The notes under the pieces are model-generated. The model had not been told where the DNA came from. It saw only the letters and a list, made by a program, of their open reading frames with translations, and did not search any database. The position numbers were made by a program, and so were the translations under genes. Shown piece after piece: positions 16,859 to 26,358 of a DNA stretch of 64,000 bases. The DNA comes from Nitrospiraceae bacterium. GTDB taxonomy: Bacteria; Nitrospirota; Nitrospiria; Nitrospirales; Nitrospiraceae. Location of the stretch: contig JAHBWI010000002.1 in assembly GCA_019637075.1 (NCBI GenBank), positions 248,001 through 312,000 on the forward strand, given 5' to 3'. Within the stretch, counting starts at the first letter, position 1; every line of letters starts with the position of its first letter.

Positions 16859-17108
16859 TGCGTACTCCCAACGGCAGTCCCATCCTACCCCTGCCGCGAA
16901 CCTCGTACCATCCGATTCTTGCGGTCAAAGTTGGAGGGACAACATCGGCCACGGCACGCGGTGAGAGGCACCGGCAAGATCAACGATCACCTTCACCTGA
17001 CAGGGATTTATGCAGTTCCTCCATCAAGTGAAAGGATTCCTGGCCTCATCCCATCTCCTCTTGTGAGACCCAGACCACATTGGCCAAGTCGGGCGAACGG
17101 AGGATGAG

Positions 17109-18008
17109 ATGGGATACGCCGACGAGAAGACAGAAACAGGCAAGCTATCGTACTGGCAAGACCCACGCTTGTACCAAATTGCAAGCCTCAGTACCTTGTT
17201 AACCTACGGACTGTTCCGGCTCGACTTCGGCCTGTCGACCTGGCAGATCGTCATCACCATCAGCACAGCCTTGCTCACACAGTATGCCGGCACGCGGTTC
17301 GCCGGACTGCCCCGCTTTGATCCCAAGAGCGCGCTGATCTCGTCTCTTTCGCTCTGCCTCCTGCTCCGCACCAACGACCCCGTGGCCGCAGTGCTCGCCT
17401 CGCTCATTGCGATCGGGAGTAAGTTTCTCTTCCGCTGGCATGACAAACACATCTTTAACCCGACCAACCTCGCACTGACCGTCCTATTGGCCAGCGGCCT
17501 CGGCTGGATCTCTCCGGGACAATGGGGGCAGGTCGCGTGGTTCGGCTTCCTCATTGCCTGCTTGGGGAGCCTGGTCGTGACCCGCGCCGCTCGGGCCGAC
17601 GTGACGATCTCGTTTCTCGGGTTCTACATCGGTCTCCTCATCGCCCGTACTGTCTGGCTCGGCGATCCGCTCACAATCCCGTTGCACCAAATCCAAAGCG
17701 GCGCCTTGCTCATCTTTGCCTTCTTCATGATTTCAGACCCGAAGACCACACCTGATTCCCGGGCGGGCCGGATCCTCTACGCACTGTGCGTGGCCCTGGT
17801 CGCCCTCTATGTCCAATTCGGATTCTTCCGCCCGAATGGTCCGCTCTGGGGACTGGTCTTCTGTGCACCCCTCGTCCCCGTGATCGACCGCTGGCTTCCT
17901 GGCATCCGCTACGCATGGAAGGCCCCTTCAATCGGGCACGTGCCTTCAACTCCGGCTCTCTCCCTTCCAGTGCCACTGTCCATCTCACAACCAAGGAGGA
18001 TCTCATGA
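17109..18008 (+). CDS. RnfD/NqrB-like membrane protein
   Basis: 299 residues, with about eight membrane helices and a GGAGG site before ATG 17109. It contains the family's conserved stretches (DPRLYQI near the N-terminus, GSKFLFRWHDKHIFNPTNLAL, FFMISDPKTTPDSRAGRILYAL). In Rnf and Nqr complexes this subunit carries covalent FMN at a Thr in the S/T-G-A-T motif; I do not see that motif clearly here. The other Rnf/Nqr subunits are absent, so this is an orphan form. It overlaps the DUF2330 gene by 4 bases (ATGA), which suggests the two act together. Confidence 0.82.
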   Translation: MGYADEKTETGKLSYWQDPRLYQIASLSTLLTYGLFRLDFGLSTWQIVITISTALLTQYAGTRFAGLPRFDPKSALISSLSLCLLLRTNDPVAAVLASLIAIGSKFLFRWHDKHIFNPTNLALTVLLASGLGWISPGQWGQVAWFGFLIACLGSLVVTRAARADVTISFLGFYIGLLIARTVWLGDPLTIPLHQIQSGALLIFAFFMISDPKTTPDSRAGRILYALCVALVALYVQFGFFRPNGPLWGLVFCAPLVPVIDRWLPGIRYAWKAPSIGHVPSTPALSLPVPLSISQPRRIS

Positions 18009-19354
18009 CACGTTGGCTGCCCCCCATGCTCACCCTGATGGTTTGGCTGCTTCTTTGGAGCGGCGAGGCCTCAGCCTTTTGCGGGTTCTATGTCGCAAAA
18101 GCCGACAGCTCCCTCTTCAACAAGGCATCCGAAGTTGTTATTGCGCGCCATGACAATAAAACCGTCATTACCATGGCCAACGATTTCAAAGGGGATGTGA
18201 AGGAGTTCGCGATGGTCGTGCCGGTTCCCACACTCCTCGAAAAGGAACAGATTCACATAGGCGATCCGGCCGTCATGAAACACCTGGCTGACTACTCGGC
18301 CCCGCGACTGGTGGAATACTTCGATTCGAATCCTTGTCTTCGCTATGAAATGATGGAGGACCGTGCGCTCGGCGCCGCAAAAAACATGATGCCAGCGGCA
18401 TCCGCCGCACGTGAACGTGAGAAGGCGCTGGGCGTGACCATCGAGGCGCAATACACGGTCGGGGAATACGACATCCTGATCCTGTCGGCGAAAGAAAGCG
18501 CCGGACTGGAAACCTGGCTGACGGAAAATGGATACCGGATCCCCTCCGGAGCTTCCCCCGTACTGCACAGCTACCTGAAACAGGGCATGAAATTCTTTGT
18601 CGCCAAGGTTAACCTGGGCGAACAAGCCAAACTCGGCATGACGCATCTTCGACCGCTGCAGATTGCCTTCGAATCACCGAAATTCATGCTGCCAATCAGG
18701 CTGGGGACTGTGAATGCCGACGGCGCCCAGGAACTGTTCATCTACATGCTGACGAAGCAAGGCCGGGTGGAGACGACGAACTATCGGACGGTGCGGCTCC
18801 CCGAAGCCCAGGAAGTTCCCCTCTACGTGAAGGACAAGTTCGGTGACTTCTACCGCGACCTGTTCACGCAACAGGTCAAACGGGAGCAGGAACGGGGCGT
18901 CTTCTTGGAGTATGCCTGGGACATGAATTGGTGCGACCCCTGCGCGGCCAACCCACTCTCGGCAGACGAACTACGTAGCTTGGGTGTCTTCTGGCAGGAC
19001 GGTCACGGTCGAAGCGGAAAAGGCGCCGTGCCCCAGGGGCAAAACGTTTTCTTGACCCGCCTCCACGTCCGCTACGATGCCACCCACTTTCCCGAGGACT
19101 TGCTGTTCCAGGAGACCTCAGACCGCGCCAACTTCCAGGCCCGCTATATCCTTCGTCATCCTTGGGTGGGAACCGACGAATGCGCGGCCGCCACGGCTTA
19201 TCGGCAACAGTTGCGCGAGCGGTACGAACGCGAGGCTCAAACCTTGGCATCGCTGACCGGCTGGAACATCGAGGAAATCAGGCGCACGATGAAAATCGAC
19301 ACGGCCGCTGCACCGGGCGAGCGAAAATGGTACCAACGGTTATGGTCGAATTGA
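18005..19354 (+). CDS. DUF2330 exported protein
   Basis: 449 residues from ATG 18005 (AAGGAGG site; ATGA overlap with the RnfD-like gene). A signal peptide ends ASAF and the mature protein opens CGFYVAKADSSLFNKASEVVIARHD, the typical DUF2330 start. The family has no established function. Odd features are a Cys-pair region WCDPCAANPL in the second half and a basic C-terminus. Coupling to an RnfD-like membrane subunit suggests a membrane-associated redox role, but this is inference. Confidence 0.85.
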   Translation: MTRWLPPMLTLMVWLLLWSGEASAFCGFYVAKADSSLFNKASEVVIARHDNKTVITMANDFKGDVKEFAMVVPVPTLLEKEQIHIGDPAVMKHLADYSAPRLVEYFDSNPCLRYEMMEDRALGAAKNMMPAASAAREREKALGVTIEAQYTVGEYDILILSAKESAGLETWLTENGYRIPSGASPVLHSYLKQGMKFFVAKVNLGEQAKLGMTHLRPLQIAFESPKFMLPIRLGTVNADGAQELFIYMLTKQGRVETTNYRTVRLPEAQEVPLYVKDKFGDFYRDLFTQQVKREQERGVFLEYAWDMNWCDPCAANPLSADELRSLGVFWQDGHGRSGKGAVPQGQNVFLTRLHVRYDATHFPEDLLFQETSDRANFQARYILRHPWVGTDECAAATAYRQQLRERYEREAQTLASLTGWNIEEIRRTMKIDTAAAPGERKWYQRLWSN

Positions 19355-19373
19355 GGAAACGAACGGCGGAGAT

Positions 19374-19397
19374 GGAGGCCGGGCACACCCGGCCTCC
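19374..19397. terminator. perfect hairpin between convergent genes
   Basis: GGAGGCCGGG, loop CACA, CCCGGCCTCC: a 10-bp perfect stem between the convergent DUF2330 and DUF3617 genes. It has no U-tract on either strand, so it may end transcripts in both directions or protect 3' ends. Confidence 0.5.
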
Positions 19398-19413
19398 TCA
19401 TGGACAGGTTCCG

Positions 19414-19851
19414 TTAGTGGCCCTTGTCACAATCGCCGGTGCGCTTCCCGTCCAGCTTCATCGACATCGCCACTCCCTTCCCAGACTTGGACTTGGCGCT
19501 ACGCAGGACGGAAAACTCGGTAGCGGAGGCGGTCCCTTCGACGTGGATGTTCGACGCCGGGGTATCGACGTCATACCTGATCTTGCCGCTCTGGGCCGAG
19601 AAATTCAGCACCTTGTGTCCCGGAAGCGGCGTATATTTTTTGGCAAATGCATACGTGAACACTCCCTCCGGATCGCCGAGGTGCTCCGGCGTCAGACAAC
19701 GATCACGCGCCTCGGTACTGCCGCCCGGCAACCCGGACACCTGCACCTCGTAATACCCTGCCGTAAGCGGCAGGGTTTCCCCCGCTGCCGCAGCGGCCCA
19801 GAACATGATCGCTCCCAACGTAAACCAAGCCCCGAATCTCATCATTCTCAT
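19414..19851 (-). CDS. DUF3617-like exported protein
   Basis: 145 residues with a signal peptide (FTLGAIMFWAAAAAGE). The mature protein has the DUF3617 layout: GYYEVQVSG near the start, a Cys in RCLTPEHLG, a central beta region and a C-terminal Cys (TGDCDK), probably forming a disulfide. Function in the family is not known. It has its own promoter at 19908-19936. Confidence 0.75.
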   Translation of the reverse strand: MRMMRFGAWFTLGAIMFWAAAAAGETLPLTAGYYEVQVSGLPGGSTEARDRCLTPEHLGDPEGVFTYAFAKKYTPLPGHKVLNFSAQSGKIRYDVDTPASNIHVEGTASATEFSVLRSAKSKSGKGVAMSMKLDGKRTGDCDKGH

Positions 19852-19907
19852 CCCCTCCTCGAGTGGGAACCGGCATCCGATTCAATACGCCTCTCGCCGA
19901 CTCAGGC

Positions 19908-19936
19908 ATTTTGATAGTTCCCCGAAGGTCTGTCAA
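19908..19936 (-). promoter_or_regulatory. sigma-70-type promoter of the DUF3617 gene
   Basis: Minus-strand TTGACA (19936-19931), 17-base spacer, CAAAAT (19913-19908). Perfect -35, 4/6 -10. The transcript would start near 19901, 50 bases before the ATG. Confidence 0.5.
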
Positions 19937-19990
19937 CGAAAGCCCTCCGATGATCCTCGTCTGTACGATGCGCAGGACTCCGGCAGCAAC

Positions 19991-20018
19991 ATGACAATTT
20001 CAGATATTGCGGTATAGT
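19991..20018 (+). promoter_or_regulatory. sigma-70-type promoter with no close downstream gene
   Basis: ATGACA (19991-19996), 16 bases, TATAGT (20013-20018): 5/6 at both elements. The predicted start is near 20025, but the first credible gene begins at 20394. The 370 bases between carry no gene that I can support, so they could be a long leader or a small RNA. A second -10-like element, TGTGGTATAGT, is at 20336-20346. Confidence 0.4.
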
Positions 20019-20025
20019 TGAGACA

Positions 20026-20393
20026 TTGCTACGCATCGGACCCGAGGCGCGTCGCAGACCACGGCGCAAAGGACACCATCGATGGATGACCGTAGCCCAC
20101 AGATTCGCCCCACGCACGAAGACCGGCTTGCCACGCGCTGGACAAAATCCCCCGCCGTGTCACCACAGCAGGAGGCAGAGTCGATTCAGTATTTACAACT
20201 GCCCTCGCCGTCGAATCCAGGGCACAACTATATTTTCCCCCTCGCACTCTGTTCCGCAACACCGCGCCCCCGCAAATCCTGACCGCGCGTCTCCCTTCGA
20301 TACCGGCCTGGCGCCGCGCTACAAAATTACCGGAGTGTGGTATAGTGCGCCGAAATCGAAGGGCCGGACGACCTTGACGGAAGGAGCCTTGAA
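20026..20393. other. intergenic region, no gene seen
   Basis: Open frames here lack ribosome sites and have composition unlike the neighbours (many Arg/Pro, low-quality residues). The extended -10-like TGTGGTATAGT at 20336-20346 may be the promoter of the lipoprotein gene at 20394. Confidence 0.4.
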
Positions 20394-20795
20394 ATGCGCG
20401 CGTTGCCTTCTCGCATCACCACATGTCTCAGCACACTCTGTGTCCCACTACTCTTTGCCGCCTGCAGTTTCAAAGCCACCTTCAAAGAAACGACCGATAC
20501 GACCTCGAATATCACCGGCACCACCTCCGGCCGTACCTGGTGGAATGAAGACGGGATACTGAAGCCGGAACACAAGATCGCTGCCTTTGCCGCCTATAGC
20601 CATGAGAACCTTGAAACGGACCTCGCCCGGGGACGCGGAGAATACTTGGCCTCGCTGGAAACCTTACTGGACATGCCGAATCCGGGCCAATTCTCGCCCA
20701 ACGCCCAGGTCTCCTACGAAACGGGGCGCGCCGCCGGCGACCGCTCGCCCGATCAGTTAGTCCATCGGTTCCGGGAACAGGGCGCCACGCACTGA
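20394..20795 (+). CDS. DUF3015-like lipoprotein
   Basis: 133 residues with AAGGAG upstream of ATG 20394. A lipoprotein signal (LLFAACS) gives a lipidated Cys near residue 24. A Thr-rich linker (TTDTTSNITGTTSG) is followed by a helical region ENLETDLARGRGEYLASLETLL, which is the conserved end of DUF3015 proteins. It sits in the periplasm or outer membrane; function unknown. It precedes the universal stress protein by 67 bases and may be co-transcribed with it. Confidence 0.72.
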   Translation: MRALPSRITTCLSTLCVPLLFAACSFKATFKETTDTTSNITGTTSGRTWWNEDGILKPEHKIAAFAAYSHENLETDLARGRGEYLASLETLLDMPNPGQFSPNAQVSYETGRAAGDRSPDQLVHRFREQGATH

Positions 20796-20862
20796 GACGC
20801 ATGCACCGACGTCGGATGTCGCCAACAGGCATCGCCGGCCGCATCGGGGGAATGTCATCCCT

Positions 20863-21708
20863 ATGACCACGATCCCTGATGCCGTCGGCCTCCAACGTAT
20901 TTTCCATCCCACGGACTTTTCCCCAGACAGTCAGGTGGCTTTCGCCCATGCACTCAAGCTGGCACTGCTCCACCGAGCGGAACTCACCATCATGCACGTC
21001 GACCCGACGGTGGAGCCGGAGGGCTTCGAAGATTTTCCTCGCGTGCGCCCGACGCTGGAGCGGTGGGGCGTCCTTCCGGCCGGTAGTTCCAAGCGTGACG
21101 TCGTGGACCTCGGACTTCAGATCAAGAAAGTTCGAGCGTTGGCGGACAATCCGAAACTCGCCATTCTCGACCATCTGAGTTCACATGCCATGGACCTGAT
21201 GGTGTTGACGACCCACCAGCATGAGGGAATCACTCGTTGGTCACACCACCCTGTGGCGGAACCGGTTTTGCGGGCAGCCCATGTGCGCACGCTTTTTGTC
21301 CCAAATCACGTGCAGGGGTTCGTCTCGCTGGAGGACGGTCACACGTCCTTGAACCGGCTGCTCCTCCCGATCTCCGCCGACATCCCCTCGCAACCGGCGC
21401 TCGATATGGCTGAGGCCCTCGTGACCAGCCTGGGTAGCTCCTCCGCTGAGTTTACGTTGGTCCACGCAGGAGCAAAGGATGGGGCGTCCGTGCTGACGCT
21501 CCCGGAACGAGCGGGTTGGCACTTCGAGCAATTATTCGGGAAGGGTCATCCGGTGGAGTGGATTCTGGCGGCCGGTGAGGAGTTCGATGTCGACCTGATT
21601 GCGATGACGACCAAAGGCCGCGACAGCTTCTTGGATGTTCTCCGCGGCAGCACGACCGAACGGGTTCTGCGCGGGGCCAGATGCCCGCTGCTGGCGATTC
21701 CGGTATAG
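20863..21708 (+). CDS. tandem universal stress protein (UspA) domains
   Basis: 281 residues formed by two UspA folds. The first starts IFHPTDFSPDSQVAFAHALKLA; the second is LLLPISADIPSQPALDMAEAL and ends TTKGRDSFLDVLRGSTTERVLRGARCPLLAIP. The second domain keeps the G-x9-G-S-T part of the ATP-binding loop; the first domain's loop (TTHQHEGITRWSHHPVAEPVL) has lost it. Such tandem proteins are cytoplasmic and respond to stress or energy limitation. Start at ATG 20863 fits the family's first strand. Confidence 0.87.
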   Translation: MTTIPDAVGLQRIFHPTDFSPDSQVAFAHALKLALLHRAELTIMHVDPTVEPEGFEDFPRVRPTLERWGVLPAGSSKRDVVDLGLQIKKVRALADNPKLAILDHLSSHAMDLMVLTTHQHEGITRWSHHPVAEPVLRAAHVRTLFVPNHVQGFVSLEDGHTSLNRLLLPISADIPSQPALDMAEALVTSLGSSSAEFTLVHAGAKDGASVLTLPERAGWHFEQLFGKGHPVEWILAAGEEFDVDLIAMTTKGRDSFLDVLRGSTTERVLRGARCPLLAIPV

Positions 21709-21858
21709 CGGGGCGCGACGTCGGTGGTTCGTGACTCGTATCTCGACGGAAAAGAGAGCCTGGACCGTACGGTTCATGGCACGGGCAGGGAGCGGAATTC
21801 GTCATCGCGCTGCAAGCGAGACTGCAAACCCACTCTTGAACAAACTATTAACGACGCT

Positions 21859-24800
21859 TCACAAGATACGTTGTAGCCGCTGAACGGCTGCCTGGCCTTT
21901 CGAATCCTTCCCCAACTCCGTCCTTACGACCTGGCCGTCGCGAACAATCAAGAAATTCGTCGGAATGGCGGGCACACGCGCCCCTGGCAGAATGATCCCG
22001 ACCAAATTCAGCGGGTCGGCAGCACACAGCTTGATCTCTTGCGAAGCGGTAGTCGAGCCCTGCTTCTTCACCGCGCGCAAGGCTTCGACCGCCTCCGGCA
22101 GTGCGTACTGTTCCCCGGTAAATCCTGACACGAATCGACCGCCACGGATTTCCCCCGCCATTTCCAGACGCCGATAGCAGACCAGCAGATCCCGCCAGGC
22201 CGACACGAGCGATTCCCGCCCCAACAAATCACGAAACACGACGCCGTACCGGCGCAAGAGTTGCCGGGCGAGATGCTCGCTGGCCGATGATGACTGTGGT
22301 GCATTCGGTGGTGCATTGGGACTCATCTGGCTGAGCGCTGACGGCTGATGGCGTTCAGCAGGCCTGAGCAGCGACCATCGCCCGCCGACATGCCGAGGTC
22401 GCCGACTTCGATCTCCCTTGTCCGCTCGCCGCCGCTTCGGGTCAATGAGCGCCCGCAGATTGTCGAATCCATCGGCCGTTACCGACCCAGCCGCGACCAA
22501 CTCCCACAACCCCTCTTCCACCTCGGCGGGCAGGAGCCGCGTCGCATGCAGGACCTCGTCGAAAAAGCTGGCTCCGCGGGACTGCAACATCGTGCGAATC
22601 GCTTGAGCCACCGACGACAATCTCGAATCGAGATCGATCCCCTCCACATTCTGCATAGCAAGCCCTCGCCACAGCGAGGCGTTGTCCCTCGTGAAGAGAC
22701 TGACCGGCGCCACCCGTGTCGGCACGACACGCCGCCCTGCCATGCCCCCCAATTCTTGGAGGAGCTTCGGAGGGGGCGTGAGCCGCCCCCACATCACGGT
22801 CCCGCCGAGACAGAGCCGGTCGAGATGGACAGGATCATATTTGGCCACCCGCACGCGCAGCAGATGCGGCTCCCAGGTCGAGGCGGGAGCCTCAAACCCT
22901 TCAAGCTGCTTGACCACCTCCAACACTCCGGTATCCCCGTGCAGCCTGGCGCCGGGAGAGACATGTTGCCATTGGAAAAGGAACCGCATGAACTCGGCCG
23001 CGGTAACCGGCTCGATTTCCTTGCGGAGCCGGCCGACGGTCAAGCGATGGATTCGCGCCAGAAGTCGGCGATGGCACCACTCCTGAGACGAAAGTCCTGA
23101 GGCTTCAGCCGAACCATCCCGTATCCCCCCGCTCCCTTCCGGCGCCTGACGAAAGTGCCCCCGTAAGACTTGCCCCTGGGATTCGAGTCGCAGCATCGCG
23201 CCGTTGATATCATCCGGAGACACATGAATCCTTGCAGCCAGCTCGGCGCTTGTCGTCGGGCCGATGCATTCCATCCAGCCTAAGACGATCGCGTCGACCG
23301 TCGCCTCATCACCCGTGATGAAGCAGGCCGCAACTCGCTCCCGGTTTTCTGCTGCGATCCAGCCTGAGGCCTCGGAGGACGTCAGACGTGAGACGGGAGG
23401 CGATAGGAGATATGCGCGGCCGCTCCGCTCGAGCTCATGGAAATAGTGGATCCAAAGCTGGGCTGACTCGCCGGGCACCCACATCAACGACAACAAGGCA
23501 TCGTGCGCCTCATCCATGTCGCGGACCACCGGCCACGATTCCTCGACTACCTGGTCGATTGCCGCCTGGTCCAAGGCGCCGAGACTGCCGGCCAGTTCGG
23601 CCGGTAAGCTTCGCCGCATCTCAACCGCGCGGGCCCGCCGTTCTTCCAGCGGCGCATCATCGAGGAACGCGTAGGGATTGGCGTTCAAAATCTCATGGCA
23701 GAACAGGGACGGGGTCGGCGTATCCACCGCAACACAACGGATCGTGCCCTCGTCGATCGCCCGCAAGACCGTTTCCAATCCCTCGATGTCCATCGCCTCG
23801 GTCAAACAGTCTCGGATCGTTTCCTGCACGAGCGGATGGTCGGGAATCTGGCGCACGGTCCGCTCCCCCTGGAAGTTATCTTGGCAGGCGATCGCGTCCG
23901 GAAAAACCGTCGACAGTAAATCCTCGGCCCGCATCCGCTGAATCTGCGGCGGCACCTTCTTGCCGCCGGAAAAGCGCAACAGGGCCAACGCTCGCGCCGC
24001 GTTCCAGCGCCACCTGGTCATGAACATCGGCGCCTGAAGGACGGCCTGCACCAGAACTTCCCGTATTGTCTTCACATTGAGAAAGGCAAAGACCGTGTCC
24101 AGCGGAAAACTGTGACGCTCGCCGAGCGAGAGGACCAACCCTTCGTCGGTTGCCGCCGCTTGCAGTTCGAAATCAAACGTCACGCAGAACCGCTTTCTCA
24201 AGGCCAAGCCCCACGCCCGGTTCACCCGGCCGCCAAACGGCGCGTGGATCACCAACTGCATCCCCCCGCTCTCATCGAAAAACCGTTCCGCGACAACCAT
24301 CTGTTGTGACGGAATAGTCCCAAGGACCATTCGTCCGGACGCAATGTAGAGTACCGCCTGCTCCGCGCCGCGTTGATCTAGTCCACATTCGGCCTTCAAC
24401 CAGGCTGCGGCGGACGACCGGAGCATCGAAGCCGACTCGGCCCGTTCATCCAACCGGTTCGCAATCTCCACCCGAAGACCGGCCACCTCGGCCGACAGAT
24501 CGGCCGTTCGCGCAGGCGCCTCCCCCCGCCAGAATGGGATCGTCGGCGGTGCGCCGTGGGCGTCCTCGACACGCATCTTGCCCGTTTCGACGCCGCGAAT
24601 CCGCCAGGAGGTGTTGCCGAGCAGAATGATGTCTCCAGCCAGGCTCTCTACGGCGAAATCCTCGTCGACGGAACCCACCACCGTGCCATCGGGCTCGGCA
24701 ATCACGGCATAGTTGGCGGTTTCCGGTATGGCACCACCGGACGTAATAGCGGCCAACCTCGCACCCCGACGGCCTCGAATCCGGCGATTGATCCGGTCAT

Positions 24801-26277
24801 GGTGTAGATACGCATGTCTCCGCCCACGATTGGTTGCGATGCCCTCGGACAACATCGTCAGAATCGCGTCGAACTCGCGTCGAGCCAATTCCCGGTAGGG
24901 ATCCGCGTGTCGGCAGAGGGTGTACAGCTCATCTTCGTCCCATGACTGGGTGGCAGCGGCGGCAACGATCTGTTGCGCCAGGACATCAAGCGGAGCCGGC
25001 GGCACCGAAATCCGATCGAGCAGGCCGGCCCGCATGGCCCGGATCAGCGCGGCACATTCGATCAATTCGTCTCTCGTCGTGGCAAACAGCCGGCCTTTGG
25101 GCACAGCGTGAATCCAATGCCCCGCCCGCCCCACTCGCTGCAGGCAGGTAGCGATCGCACGAGGCGATCCGATCTGACACACCAGATCCACGGTGCCCAC
25201 GTCGATGCCGAGTTCCAACGAGGCCGTCGCTACCACCACGCGGGCCGCGCCGGCTTTCAATCGATCCTCCGCCGAGAGTCTGATCTGTCGGGAGAGGCTG
25301 CCGTGATGTGCCGCGACGACTCCATCGCCCAGGTGCTTCAGCCTGTCTTCGAGATAATGCGACACTCGCTCGGCCAGCCGCCTCGTGTTCACGAATACCA
25401 GCGTCGATCGATGGGCTTGCACGAGTTCAGCCACACGGTCGTACAGATCGCTCCAAATGGCATTGGTGGCGACCGCGCCAAGCTCATCCTTCGGCACTTC
25501 CACCGCGAGATCCATCTTCCGTCGGTGGCCGACATCCACGATGGTCACGCCCGTCCCCTTACCCTCGTGGGTCGCAAAGGAGTCAAAGAGCGGCGCGTCT
25601 TGCTGCACGAGCGGCAACGCCCGGTCTCCTGTCAAGAATCGCGCGACGGTCTCGATCGGACGTTGCGTCGCCGAAAGCCCGATGCGCTGGGGCGGAGCAC
25701 TGGTCAGAGCTTCCAGCCGCTCGAGTGACAGGGCCAGATGTGAGCCCCGCTTGTTCGGTGCCACCGCGTGAATCTCGTCCACAATGACCGTGCGTACGGT
25801 GCGAAGCATCCGGCGGCTCTTCTCCGCCGTGAGGAGAATAAAGAGGGACTCAGGCGTGGTGATGAGGATATGGGGCGGGCGCTTGAGCATGTTCTGCCGT
25901 TCGAGCATCGGCGTGTCACCGGTTCGAACGACCACCCGGAGTTCCGGCAGCAACAGCCCCGTCGCCATCGCCGCCTGGCCGATCTCCGTGAGCGGCTGCT
26001 GGAGATTCTTTTGAACGTCGTTGCTGAGTGCTTTGAGCGGAGAGACGTAGAGTACCTGCGTCTCGTCGCGCAGGTCTCGATCCAGAGCTTGCCGGAAGAG
26101 GCTGTCGATACAGGAAAGAAATGCCGCCAGTGTTTTGCCGGATCCGGTCGGCGCGGCGATCAGAACGTGCCCACCGGATTGAATGGCGGGCCAAGCTTTG
26201 ATCTGAACGTCGGTCGGCACACCGAACCGCCCACGGAACCACTCATCGATGACGGAATGGAACGGGAGGACGGCCAT
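21859..26277 (-). CDS. lhr: large ATP-dependent helicase Lhr
   Basis: 1472 residues. The N-terminal core has the Q-motif region, Walker A (APTGSGKT), DEIH box (VDEIHAV), SAT motif (LSATQRP), helicase C motifs (FVNTRRLAER, QRVGRAGHW) and is followed by the winged-helix and Lhr-specific domains. The long C-terminal part (winged helices and beta-barrel, about residues 880-1470) matches the full-length bacterial Lhr rather than the short Lhr-Core. It moves 3' to 5' on single-stranded DNA and unwinds DNA or RNA-DNA hybrids in repair. It is alone; its start overlaps no neighbour. The short Arg/Pro-rich stretch around residue 1350 looks like an unstructured linker. Confidence 0.93.
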   Translation of the reverse strand: MAVLPFHSVIDEWFRGRFGVPTDVQIKAWPAIQSGGHVLIAAPTGSGKTLAAFLSCIDSLFRQALDRDLRDETQVLYVSPLKALSNDVQKNLQQPLTEIGQAAMATGLLLPELRVVVRTGDTPMLERQNMLKRPPHILITTPESLFILLTAEKSRRMLRTVRTVIVDEIHAVAPNKRGSHLALSLERLEALTSAPPQRIGLSATQRPIETVARFLTGDRALPLVQQDAPLFDSFATHEGKGTGVTIVDVGHRRKMDLAVEVPKDELGAVATNAIWSDLYDRVAELVQAHRSTLVFVNTRRLAERVSHYLEDRLKHLGDGVVAAHHGSLSRQIRLSAEDRLKAGAARVVVATASLELGIDVGTVDLVCQIGSPRAIATCLQRVGRAGHWIHAVPKGRLFATTRDELIECAALIRAMRAGLLDRISVPPAPLDVLAQQIVAAAATQSWDEDELYTLCRHADPYRELARREFDAILTMLSEGIATNRGRRHAYLHHDRINRRIRGRRGARLAAITSGGAIPETANYAVIAEPDGTVVGSVDEDFAVESLAGDIILLGNTSWRIRGVETGKMRVEDAHGAPPTIPFWRGEAPARTADLSAEVAGLRVEIANRLDERAESASMLRSSAAAWLKAECGLDQRGAEQAVLYIASGRMVLGTIPSQQMVVAERFFDESGGMQLVIHAPFGGRVNRAWGLALRKRFCVTFDFELQAAATDEGLVLSLGERHSFPLDTVFAFLNVKTIREVLVQAVLQAPMFMTRWRWNAARALALLRFSGGKKVPPQIQRMRAEDLLSTVFPDAIACQDNFQGERTVRQIPDHPLVQETIRDCLTEAMDIEGLETVLRAIDEGTIRCVAVDTPTPSLFCHEILNANPYAFLDDAPLEERRARAVEMRRSLPAELAGSLGALDQAAIDQVVEESWPVVRDMDEAHDALLSLMWVPGESAQLWIHYFHELERSGRAYLLSPPVSRLTSSEASGWIAAENRERVAACFITGDEATVDAIVLGWMECIGPTTSAELAARIHVSPDDINGAMLRLESQGQVLRGHFRQAPEGSGGIRDGSAEASGLSSQEWCHRRLLARIHRLTVGRLRKEIEPVTAAEFMRFLFQWQHVSPGARLHGDTGVLEVVKQLEGFEAPASTWEPHLLRVRVAKYDPVHLDRLCLGGTVMWGRLTPPPKLLQELGGMAGRRVVPTRVAPVSLFTRDNASLWRGLAMQNVEGIDLDSRLSSVAQAIRTMLQSRGASFFDEVLHATRLLPAEVEEGLWELVAAGSVTADGFDNLRALIDPKRRRADKGDRSRRPRHVGGRWSLLRPAERHQPSALSQMSPNAPPNAPQSSSASEHLARQLLRRYGVVFRDLLGRESLVSAWRDLLVCYRRLEMAGEIRGGRFVSGFTGEQYALPEAVEALRAVKKQGSTTASQEIKLCAADPLNLVGIILPGARVPAIPTNFLIVRDGQVVRTELGKDSKGQAAVQRLQRIL

Positions 26278-26358
26278 GGGTTGTCATCGTAGCATCCGGC
26301 ATCAATGGAAACCACCGGTCACGATAGGCGACCTCAAGCCGCGGCGCGAGTCCCCAAC

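Noticed and set aside
20082-20282. 66-codon frame after the orphan promoter
   Set aside because: No ribosome site, composition unlike the neighbours and no recognisable pattern; not enough to call a gene.
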